DNA of 10,807 bases. Source: Flavobacteriaceae bacterium. Its GTDB lineage: Bacteria; Bacteroidota; Bacteroidia; Flavobacteriales; Flavobacteriaceae. The position numbers were made by a program, and so were the translations under genes. Of the stretch, positions 1 to 5,334 are shown piece by piece. Within the stretch, counting starts at the first letter, position 1. Every line of letters starts with the position of its first letter. The DNA is taken from contig CANEXR010000079.1 of assembly GCA_947443815.1 (NCBI GenBank), positions 1-10,807 on the forward strand, in the 5' to 3' direction. Under the pieces are notes generated by a model that had not been told where the DNA came from, searched no databases, and worked only from the letters and a program-made list of their open reading frames with translations.

Positions 1-1
1 A

Positions 2-1096
2 ACAGGGAAAGGTTTTGCTATTGCTTCAGCAGCTTTAACTTCATTGGCTTTGTTTGCTGCTTATGTTACTTTTACTGGAATTGATGGAATCAATATTTTC
101 AAAGCGCCAGTTTTAGCAATGTTATTTGTTGGTGGAATGATACCAGTAGTTTTCTCCGCATTAGCCATGAATTCTGTTGGAAAAGCAGCTATGGACATGG
201 TGTATGAAGTACGTCGTCAGTTTAAGGAAATTCCAGGTATTATGGAAGGAACTGGAAAACCAGAATATGCAAAATGTGTTGATATTTCTACAAAAGCGGC
301 CTTACGCGAAATGATGTTACCAGGAATTATGACTATAGGTTTTCCTATTGCTATTGTATTTTTAGGTAAATTAGTATATGGAGATAACAATCAGTTAATT
401 GCCGAAATGCTAGGAGGTTATATGGCTGGGGTTACTGTTTCAGGTGTGCTTTGGGCAGTTTTTCAAAACAATGCAGGAGGTGCTTGGGATAACGCTAAGA
501 AATCATTTGAAGCTGGAGTTATGATTAATGGCGAAATGACGTATAAAGGTTCTGATGCGCACAAAGCTGCTGTAACTGGTGATACTGTTGGAGATCCTTT
601 CAAAGATACTTCAGGGCCATCAATGAATATTTTGATTAAATTGACGTGTTTGATTGGACTTGTTATTGCACCAATATTAGGAGATGGATCTAATGAACAA
701 TTTATTCCGAATTGTCCATTACCTCCTAAAGAGATGAAATGTACAATGGAAATGAAATCTTCAACTGACGGTATGATGGGCAAATGCGACATGTCTAAAT
801 GCGCTACTATGACCAAAGACGAATGTGCCAAAATGTGTGATAGTTTAAAATGTACGCCTGAGCAAAAAGAAATGTGTTTGTCTCATTATGACAAAAACGG
901 AAAATTTGTTGAGCCAAAAGGAATGTCTTGTTGTGCTAAAAAAGGAGAACTCAAAAAAGAAGTTAAAGTGCAAATCACTAACAAAGATGGAAAAGCAACT
1001 GCCACTGTGACTAGTTCCGAAAATGGAAATCAAACTACTCAGGTTTTTGAAGGTTCATTAGACGAAGTTAAAGCTAAAGTAGAAGCTTTGAAATAA
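2..1096 (+). CDS. hppA: Membrane-bound ion-translocating pyrophosphatase, C-terminal part, with Cys/Met-rich tail (5' end outside window)
   Basis: The gene is open from the left edge, and 364 residues are visible. It hydrolyses pyrophosphate and pumps H+ or Na+ across the inner membrane. Family motifs seen include TGKGFAIASAALTS near the visible start, VDISTKAALREM, NNAGGAWDNAKK, and the block containing GSDAHKAAVTGDTVGDPFKD that binds Mg-pyrophosphate. About five membrane segments remain. Homologues normally stop soon after the last helix (LIKLTCLIGLVIAPIL). Here about 134 more residues follow (from base 692), with ten cysteines and many methionines up to MSCC. A hydrophilic end rich in K, T and V comes last. 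The residue that separates K+-dependent from K+-independent types lies just left of the window, so ion type cannot be told. The family call is secure. The tail's function is unknown. Confidence 0.95.
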   Translation, partial: TGKGFAIASAALTSLALFAAYVTFTGIDGINIFKAPVLAMLFVGGMIPVVFSALAMNSVGKAAMDMVYEVRRQFKEIPGIMEGTGKPEYAKCVDISTKAALREMMLPGIMTIGFPIAIVFLGKLVYGDNNQLIAEMLGGYMAGVTVSGVLWAVFQNNAGGAWDNAKKSFEAGVMINGEMTYKGSDAHKAAVTGDTVGDPFKDTSGPSMNILIKLTCLIGLVIAPILGDGSNEQFIPNCPLPPKEMKCTMEMKSSTDGMMGKCDMSKCATMTKDECAKMCDSLKCTPEQKEMCLSHYDKNGKFVEPKGMSCCAKKGELKKEVKVQITNKDGKATATVTSSENGNQTTQVFEGSLDEVKAKVEALK

Positions 1097-1101
1097 GAAT
1101 C

Positions 1102-1136
1102 AATCTTTGTCAAAGTTGCTGACTTTGACAAAGGTT
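1102..1136. repeat. Perfect 12-bp inverted repeat after hppA, copy 1 of a repeated palindrome
   Basis: The arms CTTTGTCAAAGT (1105-1116) and ACTTTGACAAAG (1122-1133) flank a 5-base loop. Pairing can extend to 1102 and 1136 with one G-U. Both arms recur exactly at 10518-10547, also just after a stop codon. There is no T run after it, so it is not a classic terminator by itself. It looks like a dispersed REP-like element. Confidence 0.8.
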
Positions 1137-1145
1137 ACTAGATAA

Positions 1146-1189
1146 AAAAAAACACCTCATTACTATTGTTTGTAATGAGGTGTTTTTTT
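1146..1189. terminator. Bidirectional intrinsic terminator between hppA and the minus-strand kinase gene
   Basis: An 18-bp perfect stem (1146-1163 with 1172-1189) has the core AACACCTCATTAC / GTAATGAGGTGTT, an 8-base loop, an A run on the left and a T run on the right. It reads as a terminator on both strands, as expected between convergent genes ending at 1096 and 1269. Confidence 0.92.
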
Positions 1190-1268
1190 GTTAAAATAAG
1201 TTTTTAATATCTTTTCAAATTATACTTTTTTAATTTTTGTTTTCAAATAAAACAGTCATAATTAGTGA

Positions 1269-1883
1269 CTAAAACAACCCATTTAATTCCGCATCGATAC
1301 GATTAAAAATATGTCCTAAATCTTCAGGATTGTCAACAAAGTTAATAGTATCAACATCAATAATTAATAATTTACCTCGATCATACGTGTGAATCCAAGC
1401 TTCATAACGCTCATTCAGTCGACTTAAATAATCAATAGAAATTGTAGATTCATACTCGCGTCCCCGTTTGTGAATTTGTCCTACTAAATTAGGGATAGAG
1501 CTTCTTAAATAAATCAATAAATCAGGCGGCTGTACCAAAGATTCCATTAATTCAAAAAGCGAAGAATAATTTTGAAAATCACGATTTGTCATTAAACCCA
1601 TAGCATAAAGATTGGGTGCGAAAATATGCGCATCTTCATAAATGGTTCGGTCTTGAATTATTTTTTTGCCACTTTCACGAATTTGCATCACTTGACGGAA
1701 ACGACTATTCAAGAAATAAATCTGTAAGTTAAAAGACCAACGCTCCATCTGATGGTAAAAATCATCCAAATAAGGATTGTCAACCACATCTTCAAAATGG
1801 GGTTCCCATTTGAAATGTTTCGCCAATAATCGGGTTAATGTTGTTTTTCCGGAGCCTATGTTTCCTGCTACTGCTATGTGCAT
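1269..1883 (-). CDS. Deoxynucleoside kinase (dNK family)
   Basis: A 204-residue cytoplasmic protein of the deoxynucleoside kinase / dGK-dAK family, which phosphorylates deoxynucleosides in the salvage pathway. Seen: the Walker A loop GNIGSGKTT at residues 7-15; an acidic FEDVVDNPYL segment (about 30-39) where the family places its catalytic Glu; the DR motif in QDRTIYED (Asp78, Arg79); and an arginine-rich LID segment, KRGREYE (139-145). Length is normal for bacterial members. The ATG overlaps the upstream stop codon by one base (TAATG), so translation is probably coupled. Exact substrate (dA, dG, dC or T) cannot be read from sequence alone. Its 3' end faces the bidirectional terminator at 1146-1189. 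Confidence 0.92.
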   Translation of the reverse strand: MHIAVAGNIGSGKTTLTRLLAKHFKWEPHFEDVVDNPYLDDFYHQMERWSFNLQIYFLNSRFRQVMQIRESGKKIIQDRTIYEDAHIFAPNLYAMGLMTNRDFQNYSSLFELMESLVQPPDLLIYLRSSIPNLVGQIHKRGREYESTISIDYLSRLNERYEAWIHTYDRGKLLIIDVDTINFVDNPEDLGHIFNRIDAELNGLF

Positions 1884-2674
1884 TACGGTATTGTGATTTT
1901 ATAATTTGTAATTCCTTCGTTTGTAAAAATAGATAAAATTTGGTCTTTGAAGTAGTATTTTGTAAAGGTTTTTTCTGAAATTTCGATTTCAAATCTCAAA
2001 TTTTTACTTACATCTTCATAAAAGAGGTTATTATTTATACTATAAATGAATTGAGAATCATTACGGATTTCAATTAAATCAAAATCAGGAAGGATTCCTT
2101 TAAGTGTTATTTTTCCAAAGATATCACAAGAAAACCAATTGTTTTTTTGATCAATCCAATAAAAAGTATTCAAATCAGATTGATAGTATTTAATGTTTTC
2201 TGGAAATGAAGTAGAGATAGGTTTGTAGCTTTTTTTTAAATAATCATAAAGCCCAATTTGCTGATTCAAACTGTTGTAAAGCCACAGTTGGTTTTGAGTA
2301 GCCATTGCTACAGCACTTGCAACAATTGGAGTTGTATTTTCTGAAAAATTTATTTTTTGGGTTTCATTAAGTTGGTTGTCGAGTAGAACGACAGTGTTGA
2401 AAGCCTCATAAAACAAAACTATTTTTAAAGGATTCAGTAAGCTTACTTTTGTTATTTCTCCAAGCGCTGGATTTTTATATTCGAATGATTCCTTTTCGTT
2501 TGTTTTATGCAAAACATTATTTTTTACCGAATAGTAAAAACCAAATTGATCGTATCCTAGAAACGAATCCATGTCAATTGCCACTGAATTTATTTTTACA
2601 GCTTTAATTTTTGTGTTTTGCCCCAATCCAATAGCAATCCAAAAAACAGTTAAAAGGAGTGTGATATTTCTCAT
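1883..2674 (-). CDS. Exported protein of unknown function, beta-rich, coupled to the kinase gene
   Basis: 263 residues, family not recognised. The N-terminus is a plausible Sec signal: MRN, then the hydrophobic stretch ITLLLTVFWIAIGLG, then a likely cut near GLGQ. There is no lipobox cysteine, so a soluble periplasmic protein is likelier than a lipoprotein. The rest alternates short hydrophobic strands with polar turns (for example KIVLFYEAFNTVVLLDN, QLWLYNSLNQQIGLYDY, FYWIDQKNNWFSCDIFGKI). That spacing suggests a beta-propeller-like fold; this is inference from texture, not a motif match. The stop overlaps the kinase ATG by one base, so the two form a transcription unit. A weak promoter-like TAATTTG lies about 10 bases before the ATG (2683-2689), without a well-placed upstream box. 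Confidence 0.8.
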   Translation of the reverse strand: MRNITLLLTVFWIAIGLGQNTKIKAVKINSVAIDMDSFLGYDQFGFYYSVKNNVLHKTNEKESFEYKNPALGEITKVSLLNPLKIVLFYEAFNTVVLLDNQLNETQKINFSENTTPIVASAVAMATQNQLWLYNSLNQQIGLYDYLKKSYKPISTSFPENIKYYQSDLNTFYWIDQKNNWFSCDIFGKITLKGILPDFDLIEIRNDSQFIYSINNNLFYEDVSKNLRFEIEISEKTFTKYYFKDQILSIFTNEGITNYKITIP

Positions 2675-2730
2675 AAGCGAGCCAAATTACGAAAAAAAGC
2701 TCAGTTTTTCTGTTTTAATAGTGTACAAAA

Positions 2731-2764
2731 AACAAAAAACCATTCGTACTTGCCGAATGGTTTT
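2731..2764 (-). terminator. Intrinsic terminator of metK
   Basis: On the minus strand the stem AAAACCATTCG / CGAATGGTTTT (11 bp, arms 2754-2764 and 2736-2746, 7-base loop) is followed by TTGTTTTTTG-like sequence rich in T. It sits about 20 bases after the metK stop and separates metK from the exported-protein/kinase pair. Confidence 0.88.
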
Positions 2765-2785
2765 ATATAAAATGAGTTGGAATGA

Positions 2786-4036
2786 TTACAATCCAAAAGC
2801 TGTTTTTACTTGCTCAACAAAATCTAATTTTTCCCAAGTAAACAATTCAACAGTAACTGTTTTTTCGTTTCCACCAGGAGCAGAAAAAGTCTTTGTAACT
2901 GTTTCTGGTGTACGTCCCATGTGTCCGTAAGCGGCAGTTTCACTATAGATTGGATTTCTTAATTTCAAACGTTGTTCGATAAAGTAAGGACGCATGTCAA
3001 AAATAGCTTCTACTTTTTTAGCAATTTCACCGTTTGTTAAATTTACTTTTGAGGTTCCGTAAGTATCAATAAAAATACCCATTGGTTTAGCAACACCAAT
3101 TGCATACGAAACTTGTACTAAAATCTCATCAGCAATTCCAGCAGCAACCAAGTTTTTAGCGATATGACGAGTAGCATAAGCTGCACTTCTATCTACTTTA
3201 CTTGGATCTTTTCCAGAGAAAGCACCACCACCGTGAGCGCCTTTTCCACCATAAGTATCTACAATGATTTTTCTTCCTGTAAGTCCAGTATCGCCATGTG
3301 GTCCTCCAATTACGAATTTCCCTGTTGGATTAATATGGTATTGGATTTTATCATTAAATAAATGAGCATGCGTTGGATTTTTAGCTATGATTCTTGGAAT
3401 CAAAATTGTAACGATGTCTTTTTTGATTTTGGCTAACATACTAGCTTCTTCATCAAAATCATCATGTTGTGTCGAAATTACAATGGCATCAATGCGTGTT
3501 GGCTTATTGTCATCACTGTATTCTAAAGTTACTTGAGATTTAGCATCAGGGCGTAAATACGTAATTTCGTTGTTTTCACGTCTCAAAATAGCTAATTCCT
3601 GCAATAATTTATGGGATAAATCAAGTGCCAATGGCATATAATTTTCTGTTTCGTTCGTTGCGTAACCAAACATCATACCTTGATCTCCAGCACCTTGCTC
3701 TTCAGGATTTTTTCTATCAACCCCTTGATTGATATCAGCTGATTGTTCGTGTATAGCCGATAGAATTCCACAAGAATTGGCTTCAAACATGTATTCACTT
3801 TTAGTATAACCAATTTTGCGAATTACTTCACGGGCAATTTGTTGTACGTCTAAATAAGTATTTGATTTTACTTCACCAGCAAGGATTACTTGACCAGTTG
3901 TAACCAAAGTTTCGCAAGCTACTTTTGAATCTGCATCAAAGGCTAAAAAGTTGTCGATTAATGCATCCGAAATTTGATCTGCAATTTTGTCTGGATGTCC
4001 TTCGCTTACAGATTCTGACGTAAATAAATAGGCCAT
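2786..4036 (-). CDS. metK: S-adenosylmethionine synthetase
   Basis: A 416-residue cytoplasmic enzyme that makes SAM from methionine and ATP, releasing phosphate and pyrophosphate. Seen: SEGHPDKIADQISDA near the N-terminus (His14, Asp16, Lys17 in the ATP/metal site); signature 1 GAGDQGMMFGYA at about 115-126; LRPDAKSQV with Lys166; IGGPHGDTGLTGRK at about 243-256; and signature 2 GGGAFSGKDPSKVDRSAAY from about 269. All key residues are present and the length is close to the usual 380-420. It is transcribed away from the methionine operon, from its own promoter near 4207-4236. The leader is long and structured, so feedback control by SAM or a related signal is plausible. Confidence 0.98.
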   Translation of the reverse strand: MAYLFTSESVSEGHPDKIADQISDALIDNFLAFDADSKVACETLVTTGQVILAGEVKSNTYLDVQQIAREVIRKIGYTKSEYMFEANSCGILSAIHEQSADINQGVDRKNPEEQGAGDQGMMFGYATNETENYMPLALDLSHKLLQELAILRRENNEITYLRPDAKSQVTLEYSDDNKPTRIDAIVISTQHDDFDEEASMLAKIKKDIVTILIPRIIAKNPTHAHLFNDKIQYHINPTGKFVIGGPHGDTGLTGRKIIVDTYGGKGAHGGGAFSGKDPSKVDRSAAYATRHIAKNLVAAGIADEILVQVSYAIGVAKPMGIFIDTYGTSKVNLTNGEIAKKVEAIFDMRPYFIEQRLKLRNPIYSETAAYGHMGRTPETVTKTFSAPGGNEKTVTVELFTWEKLDFVEQVKTAFGL

Positions 4037-4082
4037 AATAAATTATTAGTTTAAAAATTAATCGAGAAAAAATAATTGCTAG

Positions 4083-4195
4083 AAAGTGCTAAAGGAGAGT
4101 TTCTGCTTTAGCATTTTTCTACTGAAATTTTTCAGTATTCACAATGAATTTGTTTCATTATGAAGAGGTTGCAATCAGTTCAAATTTTTCCTCTT
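4083..4195 (-). promoter_or_regulatory. Structured metK 5' leader: four contiguous hairpins, candidate metabolite-sensing RNA
   Basis: On the minus strand, starting a few bases after the predicted transcription start, four stems follow one another almost without linkers. A: AAGAGG / CCTCTT (4190-4195 with 4163-4168), with an inner TTG/CAA. B: 11 bp including one U-G (4154-4164 with 4138-4148), sharing two bases with A. C: TACTGAAA / TTTCAGTA (4130-4137 with 4120-4127). D: a 12-bp stem around TGCTAAAG / CTTTAGCA (4083-4094 with 4106-4117, one G-U), with a further AGA/TCT across a C-C mismatch. The words GCAACC and TGCTAAA resemble the SAM-I core, but the canonical P2 and J3/4 layout seen upstream of metX is absent. 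No clean U-tract follows D, so it is not an obvious terminator. That it senses SAM is inference. Confidence 0.6.
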
Positions 4196-4206
4196 GTATT
4201 CGGGTG

Positions 4207-4236
4207 CAAATGTATGAAACCATTTTGAATTGCAAA
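4207..4236 (-). promoter_or_regulatory. metK promoter (Bacteroidota type)
   Basis: On the minus strand, TTTG (4233-4236), an 18-base spacer, then TACATTTG (4207-4214) is an exact match to the TTTG / TAnnTTTG consensus of Bacteroidota housekeeping promoters. The start point would be near 4200, giving a metK leader of roughly 165 nt that begins right at the first hairpin. Confidence 0.75.
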
Positions 4237-4282
4237 TTATTCTTCTCTTTTTTTTGATGTTAAAAAATTATATTAAAATTTA

Positions 4283-4295
4283 CACCTTTAAGGTG
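4283..4295. promoter_or_regulatory. Palindrome between the divergent promoters, possible operator
   Basis: CACCTT-T-AAGGTG is an inverted repeat with 6-bp arms around one central base. It lies in the divergent control region, about 47 bp upstream of the metK -33 box and ahead of the small-ORF transcript on the plus strand. A dimeric repressor or activator site is possible. No regulator gene is in the window, and a site of this size could arise by chance. Confidence 0.3.
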
Positions 4296-4329
4296 CTATT
4301 TTGAGGATGTGTAACTTATGTATTATTTT

Positions 4330-4364
4330 TTTGAAAATTATTTGGATATGTAAATAATAGTTTG
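4330..4364 (+). promoter_or_regulatory. Possible promoter for the small-ORF leader transcript
   Basis: ATAGTTTG at 4357-4364 partly matches TAnnTTTG, with TTTG at 4330-4333 as a possible upstream box (23-base spacer, rather long). A start near 4370 would leave about 20 bases before the first small ORF. The match is imperfect. It is offered because the ORF-terminator series downstream needs a plus-strand start somewhere here. Confidence 0.35.
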
Positions 4365-4391
4365 CACATTTGTTTCAACAAAAAGAGAAAA

Positions 4392-4460
4392 ATGAAATTA
4401 AATGTGTGCAATATGTCAAAAGCCATTCAGGAAATATCCTGTGGGTCGTTTATTGCTTAA
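4392..4460 (+). CDS. Candidate leader peptide 1 (22 codons)
   Basis: ATG to TAA encodes MKLNVCNMSKAIQEISCGSFIA. The ATG follows an A/G-rich stretch (AAAAAGAGAAAA). It is too short to be a normal enzyme, holds two Cys and two Met codons, and ends 22 bases before a strong terminator. The TGTGGG of the Cys17-Gly18 codons (4440-4445) can pair with CCCACA at 4491-4496, which would break the terminator's left arm. That arrangement is typical of attenuation by translation of a leader ORF. The second small ORF shares the DNA words GTGCAA and AAAAGCCAT, so the two may be related. No known family was recognised. Confidence 0.45.
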   Translation: MKLNVCNMSKAIQEISCGSFIA

Positions 4461-4482
4461 ATTTTAATAAAAAATATACAGC

Positions 4483-4516
4483 AAAAGCCTCCCACAAAAC
4501 GGGAGGCTTTTTTTTT
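4483..4516 (+). terminator. Intrinsic terminator or attenuator 1
   Basis: AAAAGCCTCCC (4483-4493) pairs with GGGAGGCTTTT (4501-4511) over 11 bp, with a 7-base loop and then a T run to 4516. The next small ORF begins only 25 bases later with no good promoter between, so it probably depends on read-through of this terminator. Confidence 0.88.
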
Positions 4517-4541
4517 GGAATAGATTACAAATAATACCACC

Positions 4542-4631
4542 ATGAAAAATTTAAAACAAAAACAAATGAATGCTAGCTATGTCAAATCGATGATTTGTGC
4601 AAAAGCCATGGCATGTATTTGCGTCTGTTGA
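4542..4631 (+). CDS. Candidate leader peptide 2 (29 codons), Cys/Met-rich
   Basis: ATG to TGA encodes a peptide beginning MKNLKQKQMNASYVKS and ending MICAKAMACICVC. Four of the last eleven residues are cysteine, three of them in the last five, and there are internal methionines at 9, 17 and 23. Such codon clustering just before a terminator is the hallmark of amino-acid attenuation. Two bases after the stop, TCCGAAAG (4633-4640) can pair with CTTTTGGA (4667-4674), the inner left arm of the next terminator. A ribosome finishing the ORF would cover the first of these; one stalled at Cys19 or Cys25 would leave it free. Cysteine starvation would then favour read-through. This mechanism is inferred from layout alone. 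Confidence 0.6.
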   Translation: MKNLKQKQMNASYVKSMICAKAMACICVC

Positions 4632-4632
4632 T

Positions 4633-4674
4633 TCCGAAAGTATAAGTTTAGCACAACTTAAAAACCCTTTTGGA
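4633..4674 (+). promoter_or_regulatory. Predicted antiterminator after leader peptide 2
   Basis: TCCGAAAG (4633-4640) pairs with CTTTTGGA (4667-4674) over 8 bp including one G-U. Inside it, TAAGTT (4643-4648) pairs with AACTTA (4655-4660). The outer pairing uses the same bases as the terminator's left arm, so the two folds exclude each other. Confidence 0.5.
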
Positions 4675-4696
4675 TTCGTATCTAAAAGGGTTTTTT
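4661..4696 (+). terminator. Intrinsic terminator or attenuator 2
   Basis: A 14-bp stem (4661-4674 with 4681-4694, one G-U) has core AAAACCCTTTT / AAAAGGGTTTT, a 6-base loop TTCGTA and a T run. It comes 30 bases after the stop of the Cys-rich small ORF. Confidence 0.9.
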
Positions 4697-4761
4697 GCTT
4701 GGTATTGAACTCTCAGATTAAAACATTAAAACAAAAACTAATATTGTAAACTCAAAAAATT

Positions 4762-4965
4762 ATGAATCCTTTAAAATTTTTCCCAAGAGCATTCTATTTA
4801 CTAAAAAACTTTAGTTTTAGAACAAAAAAAGACAATCGTATAACCAATGAATTGACTCATCCAAGGTTTGAAGTAACCGCTATTAACGCAGTTGCTGAAA
4901 AAAAAGCTGCAAATTCTTTATTGTTTCAAATGTATTCTGATGAAAATGAAGCGCTTTTTATATAA
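4762..4965 (+). CDS. Small protein of unknown function (67 codons)
   Basis: I do not recognise this protein. It starts MNPLKFFPRAFYLLKNFSF, a basic and aromatic N-terminus, and continues with a polar middle (RTKKDNRITNELTHPRFEV), an Ala-rich stretch (INAVAEKKAANSLLF) and an acidic end (SDENEALFI). Codon choice matches the neighbouring genes. There is no signal peptide, cysteine or clear membrane helix. It lies between attenuator 2 and a long hairpin, upstream of the SAM riboswitch, so it would be the first product controlled by the Cys-rich leader. It could be a genuine small protein or a third regulatory ORF. A weak TAATATTG before it is not a convincing promoter. Confidence 0.5.
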   Translation: MNPLKFFPRAFYLLKNFSFRTKKDNRITNELTHPRFEVTAINAVAEKKAANSLLFQMYSDENEALFI

Positions 4966-4991
4966 AGAAGAAGCAATAATCAGGATGAAAT

Positions 4992-5055
4992 TATATTGCA
5001 AGTGCCACAGTTAGTGCTCTGATGTGCTATTTTGAAACTTGCAATATATTTTTAA
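4992..5055 (+). terminator. Long hairpin after the 67-codon ORF, likely terminator
   Basis: TATATTGCAAGT (4992-5003) and ACTTGCAATATA (5037-5048) form a 12-bp perfect outer stem, followed by a T-rich tail (TTTTTTA-like, 5049-5055). The 33-base interior can form a smaller CACA/TGTG stem. The large interior is unusual for a plain terminator, so a processed small RNA end is an alternative. Confidence 0.6.
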
Positions 5056-5078
5056 ATAGAAAACCAAGGGTCCTAAAA

Positions 5079-5110
5079 TTTGGTTGTTTGAAAAAATAGT
5101 AGTTAATTTG
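5079..5110 (+). promoter_or_regulatory. Promoter of the metX operon and riboswitch
   Basis: TTTG (5079-5082), a 20-base spacer, then TTAATTTG (5103-5110) is one mismatch from TAnnTTTG. A start near 5116 would place the SAM-I aptamer about 20 bases into the transcript, so the operon need not depend on read-through from the small ORFs. Confidence 0.55.
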
Positions 5111-5138
5111 TGCCTTTAAGTTCAGAAACGTATTGAAA

Positions 5139-5260
5139 TGTTATAAAGAAAGGCAGAGGGATTAGACCCGATGAAGCCTTAGCAACCCTTCGGTAAATCG
5201 AAGAAGGTGCTGCATTCTACCTTTAACTGATTTTTTTCAGCTATTAAAGGAAAGATAACG
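5139..5260 (+). promoter_or_regulatory. SAM-I (S-box) riboswitch aptamer
   Basis: P1 pairs TGTTAT (5139-5144) with ATAACG (5255-5260). P2 pairs AAGGC (5150-5154) with GCCTT (5176-5180) around the conserved AGAGGGATTAGACCCGATGA core. AGCAACC follows at 5181-5187. P3 is CTTCG / CGAAG (5188-5203). The conserved AAGGTGCT comes at 5204-5211. P4 pairs CCTTTAA (5220-5226) with TTAAAGG (5244-5250), with an inner CTGA/TCAG. All elements are in the canonical order. In this family SAM binding turns the downstream genes off, matching a methionine operon. No strong terminator stem with U-tract follows before the coding start at 5335, so control may be translational. Confidence 0.95.
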
Positions 5261-5334
5261 AATAAGAATTCCTCTAGTTTATTTCTAGCTTTCTTTCTAA
5301 TATTTCCAGACACAAATCAAAAATTATAAAAGAT

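Noticed and set aside
463..1033. Minus-strand ORFs of 122 and 62 codons inside hppA
   Set aside because: They lie wholly antisense to a clearly conserved coding region, show no recognisable domain, and have no promoter or start context.
2571..2930. Plus-strand ORF of 119 codons across the metK terminator
   Set aside because: It overlaps two well-supported minus-strand genes and the terminator between them; the translation is low-complexity and unlike a protein.
4083..4117. Hairpin D of the metK leader as an intrinsic terminator
   Set aside because: The stem is stable, but no uninterrupted U run follows on the minus strand (CTAGCAATTA comes first), so termination is not supported.
4762..4965. 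The 67-codon ORF as a third leader peptide with regulatory codons
   Set aside because: It has no cysteine and only one internal methionine, and no antiterminator pairing was found with the hairpin at 4992-5048, so it was listed as a small gene of unknown function.
5260..5334. A SAM-dependent terminator after the riboswitch
   Set aside because: Only a 4-bp CTAG/CTAG pairing was found near 5274-5289, too weak to call a terminator.
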